From Heterohyrax brucei (taxonomy: Eukaryota; Chordata; Mammalia; Hyracoidea; Procaviidae): a stretch of 64,000 nucleotides of DNA. The notes below the pieces were generated by a model, which worked only from the letters and a program-made list of their open reading frames with translations, was not told the DNA's origin and ran no database searches. Location of the stretch: positions 114,117,431 to 114,181,430 of the forward strand of contig CM053146.1 in NCBI GenBank assembly GCA_028571685.1. The letters are read 5' to 3'. The position numbers and the translations under genes were made by a program. Below, in pieces: positions 22,702-33,889 of the stretch. The number at the start of each line of letters is the position of its first letter. The stretch's first letter is position 1.

Positions 22702-25700
22702 CTCTCTATTCCATACATGTCTTATATTCCCAACAGTCTCCTATCTTCTCCTGTCGACCCATTCCCCTTCTTCCAGTATGAGGTCAACAGGACGACCTCC
22801 TATAGATGGCTATAATTATAAAGTGCCCACACAATATGGTCACTCTGCATCACGAAGTCCAATCCACTGCTGTCTGAAAAGTTGACCTTCATTATGATTT
22901 ATGGACAGGGACAGCATCAGGGCCAGGGACCCTGCTCCCAGGAGAACTCCGAGGCCCCTGGACCATCAGTTGCAGTCTTATAGTGGAGATCTCAGGTTGC
23001 ACCCCTATTTATATTTGTGTTGCCAGTGAGGCTCAACTTTGTGAGCTCAATCATGGCTATCACTGGTGGTAGCTGGGCACCATCTGGTTCTTCCAGTCAC
23101 AAGTCAATGTAGACATCTACTCACACGGGTCTCTCTGTCTTCTGGATTCTCTTTCTCACATGTCGTGATGGACCTTGGTGATCATCTGTTCCTGATAAGT
23201 TGGGATCATTTGGTGTATTCTCAGATGGCAGCTTGGTAAATGCATTTACCCATTGCACTGGGTAAATGTGATGACCACGTAGCTTTTAAGACCCCAGGCA
23301 CCACTCACCAATGTGGGGTGTGGGGAGACCTCATTATCAAAATGCTATTTGTGCCAATTGGCCTCGATTTCCCCTGAGAGCACGGTGCTGGCCCCCCACC
23401 CCAGCTAGTCTGTCCTTGCAATATTGGGTTAAAATGTGAGGAGTACACAAGTTGTGTTGAAGTTCCGTTAATATTGATCTTCTTACTAATGTGTACTGTC
23501 ACCAATTTCACCCAACCAGATGTCTAGAAACTGTCTAATCTAAACCCTCTACCTCCCTCTCCTGCCCTCCCCACCCTTGCAGCCGTCAGAGTCTTTTCTG
23601 TTATGCATTATGCATTAGTCTGCTTTTAAGTTTTTATCATAGGGGTCTCATACAATATTTGTCCTTCTCTTGCTGACTACTTTCACTCAACATAATGTCC
23701 TCCAGTTGAAACCAGGTTAAGAGATGTTTCCTGCTAACATCATTATTCTTTGTCATTGCATGGTGTTCCGTTGAGTATATATACCATAGTTTACCTATCC
23801 ATTGTTCTGTTGTTGGGCATCTGGGTTGATTCCATCTTTTTGCTATCGTGGACTGTGCTGTGATGAACATTCATGTGCATGTATCAGTTGGTATGAATGG
23901 CCTTGATTCTGTAGGATATATTCCAAGAAGTGGAATTACTGGGTCAAATAGTATATCTATATCCATTATTTTAGGTTAGCACCAGACTGCTGTCCAAAGA
24001 GATTGCACCATTTTGCAGTCCCACCAACAGTATAGGATAGTTCCAGTCTCTCCACAGCCTTTCCAGCATTTAGTGTTTTGTGTTTTTTGGATCATGGCCA
24101 GCATTGTTTGGGTGAGATGATATCTACTTGTTGTTTCGATTTGAATTTCTGTAATAGCTAATGATCATCAGCATGTCTGCATGTATTTTTTGGCTGCCTG
24201 GATCTCCTCTTTAGAGAAGCTTCTGTCCATCTCCTTTGCCCATTGCTTAATTGGATGATTTATGTTTTTCTTGTTGATATTTTGTAGTACCTTATATAGG
24301 TCATGGAGATCAGGTATAGGTCAGACATAGAGTTGCCAAATATTGTTTCCCATTCTGTAGGTCGTCTTTTAATTCTATTAATTAAGTCGTTAGATGAGCA
24401 AAAGTGATTGATTCCTAGCAGTTCCCATTTATCTATTTTCTGTTATTTGTGGTTTGTTTGACGATTTTGAAGTCTGACTAAATTGTGTATTAAAGCTTTG
24501 ATTGTTGTTCCTACTTTTTCTTGGAAGAGATTTATCGTTTTAGATTTGATATTTATAGGTCTTTTATCCAGGTTGGGTTGTTTTTTGTATAAGGTGTAAG
24601 ATATGGGCCTCATTTTAATTTAGTGCAGATGGTGGGCATCCAGTTTTGCCAGCACCATTTGTTGAAGAGATTGTTTTTACCCCAGGTTAATGTCTTAGGG
24701 CTTTTGTAGAATATCAACTGTTCATAGGCAAATGATGTCATCTCTGGGGTCTCGATTCTGTTCCATTGATCCATCTTTCTGTTTTTGTACCGGTACCAGG
24801 CTGTTTTGACTACTGCGGCGGTGTAATAGGTTCTAAGGTTGGAACCAGTGAGAGGCCTCCAGTGTGTTCTTCTTCTTTAGTAATGCTTTATTTATCCGGG
24901 GCTTCTTCCCTTTCCACACAAAGTTGGTAATTTGTTCCTCCATTTCAATAAAAAATGTCACTGGAACTTGTATTGGGATTGCGTTATATAAGTAGATTGC
25001 TTTGGGTAAAATAGACATTTTCACAATGTTAAGTCTTCCTATCTATGAGCAGGGTATGTTTCTCCATTTATGTAAGTCTGTCTTAGTTTCCTGTAGTAAG
25101 GGCTTGTAGTTCTCTTTGTAAAGGTCTGTTATTTCTCTGGTTAGATTTGTTCTTAGGTACTTTATCTTCTTAGGGTCTATAGTAAATGGTATTGACTTGG
25201 TGATTTCTTCCTTAATAATCTTGTTGCTGTAAAGGAATCCTACTGATTTACTTACTTATGTTTATCTTGTATACTCAGACTTTGCTGAACTCGTCTATCA
25301 GTTTGAGTAGTTTCTTTATGGATTCTTTGGGATTCTCTGCATATACAATCACATCATCCTCACATAGGGAGATTTTTAGTTCTTCTTTGCCAATGCAGAT
25401 GCCCTTTATTCCTTGGTCTTGTCTAACTGCTCTGGCTCGAACTTCTAGTACAGTGTTGAATAGGAGAGGTGAGAGTGGGCATCCTTGTCTAGTTCGTGTT
25501 CTTAAGGGAAACTATTTCAGTCTCTCTCCATTCAGGATGATGTAGGCAGTTGGCTTTGTATAAATGGCCCTTATTGCATTGAGGAATTGGCCATTTATTC
25601 CTATTTTGCTGAGAGTTTTTAGCATGAATGGGTCCTGGACATTATCAAATACCTTTTCTGCATCAATAGACAAGATCAGGTGATCCTTGTCTTTTGTGTT

Positions 25701-26356
25701 ATTTATGTGGCTGATCACATTAATTGTTTTTCTGATGTTGAACCAGCCTTGCATCCCTGGTATGAATCCAACTTGGTCATGATGGATTATTTTTTTGATA
25801 TGTTGTTGTACTCTATTGGCCATAATGTTGGTAAAGATTTTTGCATCTCAATTCATGAGTGATATTGGTCTGTAGTTCTCCTTTTTTATTGGGTCTTTCC
25901 CTGGCTTTGGTATCAGGGTTATGCTGGCTTCATGGAATGAATCTGGGAGTATTCCATCCCTTTCTATACTGTGAAATAGTCTCAGTAGTATTAGAGATAA
26001 CTCTTCTCTAAAAGCTTGATAGAATGTTGCGGTCAAGCCATCTGGGCCTGGGCTTTTTTTGGTTGGCAGTTTTTTGATGACTTTTTCAATCTCTGCCTTT
26101 GTGATAGCTTGGCTGGCCCTTTGTGATGGGTTTATTAAGTTGTTCTGCGTCACCTTGTGATAATTTTAGTAGGTGATATGAATCAAGGAATTTGTCCATT
26201 TCCTCTAGGTTTTCAAATTTGTTAGAATACCGTCTTTCATGGTATTCAGCTATGATATTTTTGATTTCTGCTGGACCTGTTGTGACAAGTCCCCTCTCAT
26301 ATCTTATTTGGGCTATTTGTTTCCGTTCCTGTTTTTTTTTAGTAAGTTTAACCAGT
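22702..26356 (-). mobile_element. L1 LINE, 5'-truncated, inserted in RTE
   Basis: 3.65 kb of antisense L1. The 3' UTR lies at 22702-23636 and ORF2 remnants at 23637-26356. Minus frames keep the reverse-transcriptase landmarks KSPGPDG and PKPGKDP…NYRPISLMN (25848-26153), [14 protein letters not shown] and SIDAEKVFD (25512-25823; motif A, usual form DAEKAFD), and the C-terminal region (23637-23870, 24833-25024). The endonuclease half of ORF2, ORF1 and the 5' UTR are absent. TTTGCACATTTC occurs at both edges (22690-22701 and 26357-26368) and is RTE sequence, so this is a target duplication. The end lacks both a poly-T and about 125 bp of the 3' UTR seen in the copy ending at 61204. Dead by stops and frameshifts. 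Confidence 0.92.
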
Positions 26357-26368
26357 TTTGCACATTTC
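26357..26368. repeat. Target-site duplication of the L1, right copy
   Basis: TTTGCACATTTC; the RTE sequence continues from here ('tttatattactttgtcttct'). Confidence 0.85.
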
Positions 26369-26830
26369 TTTATATTACTTTGTCTTCTCAATCTGCACTT
26401 TAAAATTCTGTTTTACTTCAGCATTCTTCCTTTCCGTATAGGTACTCTATGTTCAAGATCAAATTTTAGAGTCTCTTCTGACATCCAATTTAGTCTTTTC
26501 TTTCTTTTTAATGACCTGTTGCTGTCTTCATTTATGAAGTCCTAGCTGTCATTTCATAATTTGCTTCCAGTCATTGTTGTTAAATGGATCAAATCTACTC
26601 TTGAGATGATCTCTATACTCAGGTGGGTTATATTGATGGCTGTACTTTGGCTGTCATGGAATTCTTATAATTTTCTTCAGTTTCAACTTGAACTTGTATA
26701 TGAGTAGTTAGTGGTCTGTTCTGCAGTCAGCTCCCGGTTTTGTTCTGATGTACAGTAGTGAGCTTCTTCTCTTTCCACAGATGTAATCAATTTGATTCCT
26801 GTGTATTTCTTCTGGTGAGTTCATGTGTAT

Positions 26831-26864
26831 GCCAGCCAAGTGCCATCAAGTTGGATCCAACTCA
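26831..26864 (-). mobile_element. Micro-insertion of SINE/RTE-like tail
   Basis: 'gccagccaagtgccatcaag' plus 'ttggatccaactca' interrupts the RTE text that otherwise reads '…tgtgtat/agtcattgtttatg…'. Reversed, it ends in GATGGCACTTGGCTGGC, the same tail as the micro-insertions at 29617, 32914 and 37020. Flanking TAT (26828-26830, 26865-26867) may be a short duplication. Confidence 0.65.
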
Positions 26865-27357
26865 TATAGTCATTGTTTATGTTGGTGAAAAATGGTAATT
26901 TCAATGAAGAAGTTGTTGGTCTTGTAGAACTCTGTTGTGCAATCTCCTGTGTTGTTTCTGTCACCATGGCAGTGTTTAGCAATTATCTATCTGTCTTTTT
27001 TGTTTCAAACTTTCAAATTCCAATGACCAGTAATTATCAGTGCATCCTGATTGCGTGTCTGATCAATTTCAGACTGCAGAAGTTGATAAAAAGCTTAAGT
27101 TTGTTCATCTTTGGCCTTAGTAGTTGGTGTCTAAATTTGAATAATAGTTGTATTCACTGGTCTTCCTTGTGAGCATATTGATATTACCCTATCACTGACA
27201 GCACTGTACTTCAGGATAGATCTTGAAGTATACTTTTTGACAATTAATGCAAAGCCATTCTTCTTCAAGTTGTCATTGCCAGCATAGTAGACCCATATGA
27301 CTGTCTGATTCACAATGGCCAATACCAGTGCATTTCAGCTCACTAATGCCTTGAATC

Positions 27358-29038
27358 TCCCACTTGTGTCTGTCAGTTTGTTGTACTGTGGGGGCTTGTG
27401 TGGTTCTGTGATGCTGCTCTGCATTTTTCAAGCTGAAAGAACTGAAGTACAATGATAGAAGGTTCTACAGGGAAAATATTAAATGACTTAGGAAGCATCA
27501 AAAGAGGTGGAAGGAATACACAGAGTCATTATACCGGAAAGAACTGGTTGTTGTTCAGTCATTTCAAGAGGTAGCATATGATTATGAAACTATAGTACTG
27601 AAGAATAGAAGTCAAAGCTGCATTGAAGGCATTGGCAAAAACCAAAGGATCCAGGAACTGATGGAACATCAACTGAGATATTTCAACAAATAGTTGCAGC
27701 ACTGAAAGTGCTCACTCTTCTATGTCAAGAAATTCGGAAGCCAGCTACCTGGCCAGCTGACTGGAAGAGATGCATATTTTTGCCAATTCCCAAGAAAGAT
27801 CATCACACTGAATGTGGAAATTATGAAACAGTATCATTAATATCACTCATAAGTAAAATTTTGTTAAAGATCATTCATAAGTGAGTGCAATAGTATATTG
27901 ACAGGGAACTTTCAGAAATTCAAGCTGGATTCAGAAGAAGATGTGGAACCAGGGACATCATTGTTGATGTCAGGTGAATCTTGGCTGAAAGCAGAGAATA
28001 CAGAAAGGTATTTATCTGTGTTTCATTGACTATGCAAAGGCATTTGACTGTGTAGGTCATTACAAATTATAGCTAACGTTGTGGAAAATGGGAATTCTAG
28101 AACACTTAATTGTGCTCATGATGTATCTGTATATAGATCAAGAGACAGTTGTGCAAACAGATCAAGGGAACACTGCATAGCTTAAGGTCAGGAAAGGTGT
28201 GCACTAGGGTTGTATCTTCTCACCATACCTTTGCAATCTACATGAACAAATAATCCGAGAAGCTGGACTATATGAAGATCAAGGGATCAGGATTTGAAGA
28301 AGACTTATTAACAACCTGTGCTATGCAGGTAACACAATGCTGCTTGCTGGAAGTGAAGAGGATTTGAACAACTTGCTTATGGATTACACCTTAACATCGA
28401 GAAAACAATAATCCTCACAACTGGATCAGTAAGCAACATAATGGAGAAAGGACTGTGGTTGTCAGTGCCCATTGAAGCAGCAGTGAAGAAATCAAGATGC
28501 ATTGCACTGGGAAATTTTGTCCCAAAGGATGTCTTTCAAGTGTTAAAAAGTAAAGGTGTCAACTTGAAGACTAAGATGTGCTTGCCCCAAGCCATGATAT
28601 TTTCAGTCACATCATAGGCATGTGAAAGCTGGACAGTGGATAAGGGAGACTGAAGAAGAATTGATGCCTTTGAATTACGGTGTTCAAGAAGAATATTAAA
28701 TGTTCTGTGGTTAGTCAAAAGAACAAGCAGATCTACTCTGGAAAGTACCACCACACTGCTCCTTGGAAGCAAAGATGGAGAGACTGTGTCTCACATACTT
28801 TGGACATGTTGTCAGAAAGAATCTGTCCCTGGAGAAGGACACCGTGCCTGGTAGAATGGATGGTCAGTGAAAAAGAGGAAGACCCTCAGTGAGATGGATT
28901 GACACAGTGGGTGCAGCAGTGGGCTTAAGCATAGACTCTTGGGGAGCATTGTTCAACGCTAGGCAGTGTTTTCATTCTGTTGTGTACAGGTTTGATGTGA
29001 GTCCCTATGAACCGATTTAGTACCTAACAACAACAACA
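27358..29038 (+). mobile_element. Internally deleted RTE inserted in another RTE
   Basis: Starts with the RTE 5' end ('cccacttgtgtctgtcagtt', 'gtactgtgggggcttgtgtg', 27359-27420), which is antisense at 29475-29516 in the host. It then jumps to the middle of the element ('ttcaagctgaaagaactgaa', 27427) and runs to the 3' end 'tacctaacaacaacaaca'. The endonuclease half is absent. The reverse-transcriptase YADD position reads 'tatgcaggtaac' (YAGN) at about 28321-28332, so the site is destroyed. The flanks CCTTGAATC and CCTGGGGTATT are decayed copies of the same host site, in line with a target duplication. Only fragments of the frame remain. Confidence 0.85.
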
Positions 29039-29516
29039 CCTGGGGTATTGATGTTTATGCATCCTGTTTCATTTTAGACCATTACCAATTTTCCTAGATT
29101 CTTATTTCCTGTGCTCCATGTGTCCATTATTAAATGGATGTTTGCAGCTGTTTCTTCTCTTTTTGAGTTGGACCACATCAGCAAATGAAGGTTAGGGAAA
29201 CTTTACTCTATCCACGTCATTAAAGTCAACTCTACTTTAAGGGGGCAGTACTTCCCAGTTGTCTTTTGGGTGCCTTCCTACCTGAGGGGCTCATCTTCCA
29301 GCAGTGTATCAGTGTTTAGCTGCTATTCATAAGATTTTCACACATAAGATTTTCACACTGCTGGGTCATTCCTCCTAGTTTGTCATAGTCTGGAAGTTCA
29401 GCTGAAACATGCCCACAGTATGTGACACTGCCTATATCTGAATAGTGGTGGCACAGCTTCCAGCATTATAGCGGTGTGCAAACCCCCACTGTACCACACA
29501 CTGACAAACACGTAGG

Positions 29517-29616
29517 CTTTAATAGAACTGAAAGCTTTGCTTGTTGCAGGTGAGATTGTGATGATTAATACCGATGGGGGAAAAAGAGTCTCAGGCCACT
29601 GTGTCAAGTCTTGTAC
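29517..29616. other. Short unassigned gap with AGTCTTGTAC site
   Basis: Single-copy-looking sequence ending in AGTCTTGTAC (29607-29616), the left target duplication of the next insertion. Confidence 0.6.
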
Positions 29617-29665
29617 GCCAAGCCAAGCCAAGCCATGTGCCGTCGAGTCGGATCTGACTCATGGT
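29617..29665 (-). mobile_element. Micro-insertion of SINE-like tail with 10-bp TSD
   Basis: 49 bp: 'gccaagccaagccaagccat' then 'gtgccgtcgagtcggatctg' and 'actcatggt'. Reversed, it reads ATGAGTCAGATCCGACTCGA…GGCTTGGCTTGGC, the final part of a SINE/RTE-like 3' end with a GGCTT repeat tail. AGTCTTGTAC is duplicated exactly at 29607-29616 and 29666-29675. No A or B box is present, so this is an extremely 5'-truncated insertion. Confidence 0.85.
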
Positions 29666-29712
29666 AGTCTTGTACAGACAACAATAAAACCTGATGGCTA
29701 GCTGGACTGTAA

Positions 29713-29880
29713 GAACTGGTGGCACAGTGGTTAAGTGCTTGACTGCTAATGCACAGGCTAGTGGTCTGAAGCCACCAGTGGCTCTCCTTGTGATCTGTTC
29801 CCATCAAGATTTCAGCCTAGGAAACCCTATAGAGCAGTTCTGTTTTGTAATATAGGGTCTCTGCATTGAGATGGAATGTA
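29713..29880 (+). mobile_element. AfroSINE, long type
   Basis: 'aactggtggcacagtggtta' (A box), 'agtgcttgactgctaatgca', 'ggtctgaagccaccag' (diverged B box), 'cccatcaagatttcagccta', 'ggaaaccctatagagcagtt', 'atatagggtctctgcattga'. Carries the long-type middle. Confidence 0.87.
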
Positions 29881-30303
29881 ATGCATGGTATATAACCACC
29901 ACCAGAACAAAGAATCCTCAGTCAATGTTGATTGTGGTTTTCCAGCATGGGAGAAATACTGTGTTCATTAGAAAAATATGAGTCTGAGTATGTGCAAGTG
30001 TGTGTATGTATGTGGTGGGGAGCAGGTGTGGACTAACAGATGACGGACTACTGCATCTTTTGGTATCTTCCACAGTGTGGGACTTCATTCAGCATGCCGT
30101 TGGTGCTCTATAAATACTGGTTGTCTGAACTCCTTGTGTATAATTCTTCACCTCTTTTTCATCTTCAAAATGGCAGATTTTCTGATTGTCTACGGATTCC
30201 TAATTCTTTCAAAGTATAGTAATACACTCCAACTCAAACAAAACTTTATCTTGATTATAGTCTTAGAATTCTCATTAGTTTATAAATTTATTTGGCCTCT
30301 TAA
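29881..30303. other. Unassigned non-coding stretch
   Basis: No gene. A short GT/TATG run at about 29996-30013. The 81-codon frame 30077-30322 has no recognisable features and runs into an LTR. Confidence 0.5.
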
Positions 30304-30727
30304 TGTCTTACTATTGTTGTAACTGAAATACCACCAGTGGATTGTTTTAAATAACAGAATTTTATTTTCTCATAGTTCAGGTTGGAAGTCAGTATTCAGG
30401 ATACCTGTTCTGAGGGAAAGTTTACCCTCTCTTTTGGCTCTGGAGGAAGAGACTTGTCTCAGCCTTTATAACTCCAGCATTCCTCAGTTCCTTTTTGATT
30501 TCTACATGGCGTCTGTTTTTTTCCCATTTGTGCTCACTTGCTTCTCTTTGTGTATAATCTGTTCTTTTTATATTTCAGAAGACAGTAGGTTTAAGACATA
30601 CCTTACTTTGATATGACCTTATTAACATAGTTAAAAACAAAAAAACCTCTATTCCTGAATGGGATTATGTACATATGGAGGCAAAAGAATTAGGATTCCA
30701 AAATAGAACAGAATTCAGTCTATAACA
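30304..30727 (-). mobile_element. Solo LTR (MaLR/ERVL-like), antisense
   Basis: Begins with 'aactgaaataccaccagtgg' and 'gaattttattttctcatagt', the antisense LTR 3' end as in the 6725 copy, and ends 'aattcagtctataaca'. It differs in the middle from the three LTRs at 6725, 33339 and 41208, so it is another subfamily or a deleted copy. No matching 5-bp flanks are seen with these edges, so the edges are approximate. Confidence 0.6.
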
Positions 30728-31206
30728 GCCTGATGTAGTTTTTCTAGATAATAATAGGTAGAGAAGGGAGTAGCTCTTTATTTGCTGGGCAACCCAGGAA
30801 TGAGAAATAATGTAGGTAGATTTCACCTCGCTTAACCAGCCATATCAAACTTGAGCTCAGATGTTACAGCTGATTGCAGTTGCTCTCAGATATCCTGCTT
30901 CTTACGTACCTGTTCACCTTCTGTCTTCAGTTTCCTTCTCTTTGCTTTATTATCCATGAGCAGTGTATTCTAAAACTGAAGAGGTCACAACTACGTGTTT
31001 CAACATAAAAATACTCTTACCCAAACTATCACTAAGAAGCTCCACAATAGTGTCTTCACTCTTTCCTTGAATTAAAAGCTATCAGACACAATGACCAATA
31101 TTAAGAAGCCACACAGCGGTCTCATCAATACTTTGACCTCTGGAATGAAAGCATAAAACTAAATAAATGAATGGAGTGCAAGGATTAAGGAATTAAAGTA
31201 GATCAT
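30728..31206. other. Unassigned non-coding stretch
   Basis: Nothing recognised. Confidence 0.5.
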
Positions 31207-31408
31207 GGAGTCTCTGGGTGGTACAAATGATTAGCACACTACTGATGGAAAGTTTAGAGATTCTAGTCCACTCAGAGGAACCTTGGAAGGAAGGTGTGGT
31301 GATCTACTTCTGAAAAGATCAGCTATTGAAAACCTTATTGAGCACTGTTCTACTCTAACAGACATGAGGTCTCCATGAGTTGGAATTAACTGAACAGCAA
31401 CTGGTTAG
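31207..31408 (+). mobile_element. AfroSINE, divergent subfamily
   Basis: 'gagtctctgggtggtacaaa' (start), 'tgattagcacactactgatg', 'gattctagtccactcagagg' (B-box region), 'ggtgatctacttctgaaaag', 'attgaaaaccttattgagca', 'gtctccatgagttggaatta', tail 'cagcaactggttag'. The 5' part ('gagtctctgggtggt') and the 'gatctacttctgaaaag' block set it apart from the 'ccctggtggc' copies, but the 3' end is the same. Confidence 0.8.
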
Positions 31409-33338
31409 AACATGGGTCAAAAGGAGTTTGCAAGGTTATCCCCATTGATACATGAGATGAAATCGAATGGTAGTGCCAAATGTTTAGGACTTAGCTGAGA
31501 TCTGCACTTGCTGAGACATTGTTTGCTCTTTCACTTGTTGACAAATCATCTTGTGCATGACAGTAAATGCTAAGTATCTGTCTAGCATAATAATAAATAC
31601 ACATACATGGTCATCTTTGCAGTTTACCAACATGTTTTCGTAATAAAGAATTGGGGTCCTCATTCTAAGTAGGATATCAGAGGAAATCAGAGACAAAAAC
31701 AGTAGTCACCATGTGTGGAGAACTTGCTGTGTTAAGGAAGGTGCTAAAGACCTTACATAAATTTAACCTTTTCAAGGCCCAGTTACTTTCTGCCTCAATT
31801 TTCTAATATCATGTGTTTTCGTTAATGGAAGCATGCTGAGACATGGAGTGTGTTTCAAATTTTGCTTCATAATAAGGATATTGAAAAATGCCTGGTACTG
31901 CATGGTTACCACGGAACTGATAAAGTTCTGGCACACGTACTTAACAGTTATGTGTACTGATGTTTTTCTGATGGTTGCTGATGTTTCTTTGTGATGCCTT
32001 CCATTAGATTACATGGGTTACACAAAGAATTTCTGGTTTTCTGAATACCTCTCTCACATGCATACAACAAAATCAAATCCATAAGGCTCCCTAACTATGA
32101 CACAGGAAATATGTTTATAACGCTTATCTAGAGATACAAGTAAGCAAAAAAGTCACAATTTTTACCTGATTACACTGTACTGATTGTACTACCCTACTTG
32201 CAGACTTAATATCCTGCTATTTGCTTCAGCTAATACTTCTTTTAACTTTCACTGTTCTGTGACAAATGGACTCAGTGGAAGGCAACAGATAGCTTGTGGC
32301 AGAAGTATATTCCTGAAGAACTTGAGAGCCGGAAAAAGTTGGTGGTATACCATAAGTATTATGGGTCATGAAAGGAACCTTAAAACCATCTTTAGAGGTA
32401 AATATTTTTATGTCTGTTATGAAGATTAGCAAGTAAGGGGTAAGTAGTTAGCAAGTGGTACAGCGAGATTTTACACAGACCACAGAACTCCAGAGCTCAT
32501 ACTTTGAATTCCAGTGCCTACCTGCTACTTGAAGCTCTTGAATTCCTAAATACTCCATACCTGTTGCCACTGGGCTCTGTGAATGGGATTCCAAAGTGTA
32601 AGTAATATTTTTGGATTTTTACTTATTTAGAAAGCTCTACTGGTGGTTATTTTATTCTCCGACCTATAAAAATAATACGTATCCAACATTAGAGAATAAA
32701 ATATAAAGAATAAAATAAAAAATGCTTGAATACCTGAAATGTAAATAAATAGCATAGAATCAAAGATGGGTAAAGGCCTCAGCTATGATGGTGTTTGTGA
32801 AGTGAATTGATCTAGTGCCTTCTGTTTCTTTCTTCATTATCTCTACCCATTGGGCAAAAATTCAAACACTGGCTGCGGTGACCTGGCTACAGAAATAATC
32901 ATTCTGTAGTGTCGTCGGATCTGACTCGATGGCACTTGGCTAGTGTCAAGAGTCTACCTTACAAAAAGGCTGTTCTCAGAATTTCTTTAAGTTATTTTCA
33001 AGTTTGCCCTTTGATCCATAGGGTGCTCAGTTACTACATGAAAACAGAAAGTCCTCTCTGACACTTGGTACACTTACTTGAATTACATCATCCTGACGTG
33101 AAAGTCTGTATAGGAAATTTTCCTCAGAATAACTGCTTGAGAATCACAGAAGATATCACTTCCCCCTGTAGTCTTATGAGGAGAGCAAAAGCTAATGCTT
33201 TCCCATCTCACCTCAGCTTCCTGCCCATTGGCTGGACTGGGGCAATGGAAAATTGTCTCTGTTAAAAGCAGTGATGATGGCTCCTATAATGAGGCCAAGT
33301 ATTAAGCAGAATTAAAACTGAGATGGGAGTTGAGTGAG
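31409..33338. other. Unassigned stretch with MIR-like scraps
   Basis: No gene. 31697-31775 ('tgtgtggagaacttgctgtg', 'accttacataaatttaacct') and 32440-32515 are weak antisense MIR-like pieces. A micro-insertion lies at 32914-32940. The frames 32184-32429 (plus) and 32226-32432 (minus) overlap on opposite strands and show no family features. Confidence 0.45.
32914..32940 (+). mobile_element. 27-bp micro-insertion of SINE-like tail with 7-bp TSD
   Basis: The insert carries GACTCGATGGCACTTGGC, the same tail end as the other three micro-insertions, and is flanked by exact TAGTGTC repeats (32907-32913 and 32941-32947). Nothing of the SINE body is present. Confidence 0.75.
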
Positions 33339-33889
33339 TGTCATGGATTGAACTGTGTCTCTCCCAAAATATATAGTAATTTGGCTACATCAGGATTCCC
33401 TGTATTCTGTGATTGCCCTTCATTTTATGATTTTCTTATGCTGCAAATCCTAATCTCTGCCTGTGGTTAACAGAGTGGATTATGTTGGAGAGGATTAGGG
33501 TGGCACTGTAAGTCCATTCCTAAGGTCACCTCCCTGTTCCACTGTAAAGGGTGTTTCTGTGGAGTGTGGCTTGCTCCACCTTTTAGCCCACAAGAGATGA
33601 AAGGAAAGGGAAACAAACAGAGTTGGAGACCTCATACCATCAAGAAAGTAGCACCGGGAGAAGAGCATGTCCTTCAGACCTGATGCTCCTGTGCCAAGAT
33701 GCTCCCTGAACAAAGGCTAATACAACATACAGACTTACCTCCAGAGTCCAGAGAGGGAAAGCCTTCCCCTGGAGCAGATACCCTGAATTCGGACTTGTAG
33801 CCTACTAGGCCATGTAAGGATAAACTTTCCTTTGTTAAAGTTATCCACCTGTGGTATTTCTGTTAGAGCAGCAGTAGCTGACTAAAACA
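33339..33889 (+). mobile_element. Solo LTR (MaLR/ERVL-like)
   Basis: 551 bp from TGTCATGGATTGAACTGTGT to TGACTAAAACA. The TG…CA ends are flanked by GTGAG (33334-33338) and GTGGG (33890-33894), a 5-bp duplication with one difference. Same family as 6725-7284 (reverse) and 41208-41826. The opening resembles MLT1-type LTRs of mammals. No internal region, gag, pol or env is seen next to it. The minus-strand frame 33495-33713 is chance. Confidence 0.87.

Larger units (their letters stand above)
21301..29516 (-). mobile_element. RTE (BovB-like) LINE, host of a nested stack
   Basis: A single old minus-strand RTE in three pieces: 21301-22701 (reverse-transcriptase part), 26357-27357 (middle and endonuclease part) and 29039-29516 (start of the element and 5' UTR). 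The pieces join in consensus order when the guests are removed, giving about 2.9 kb. About 430 bp of the 3' end is missing on the left. The minus frame at 22344-22583 keeps IHGIPTELFQQ, part of the reverse-transcriptase fold; others are broken. RTE elements encode an apurinic-type endonuclease and a reverse transcriptase in one protein. Guests: an L1, a second RTE and a micro-insertion. A 15-bp tandem duplication lies in the 5' UTR at 29328-29357. Confidence 0.88.

Noticed and set aside
23235-23268. Palindrome GGTAAATGCATTTACC with a third GGTAAATG copy as a regulatory site
   Set aside because: It lies in the L1 3' UTR and there is no gene for it to act on.
25512-26391. Reverse-transcriptase-like frames as an active L1
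   Set aside because: The L1 lacks ORF1, the 5' UTR and the endonuclease half, and ORF2 is split into short frames.
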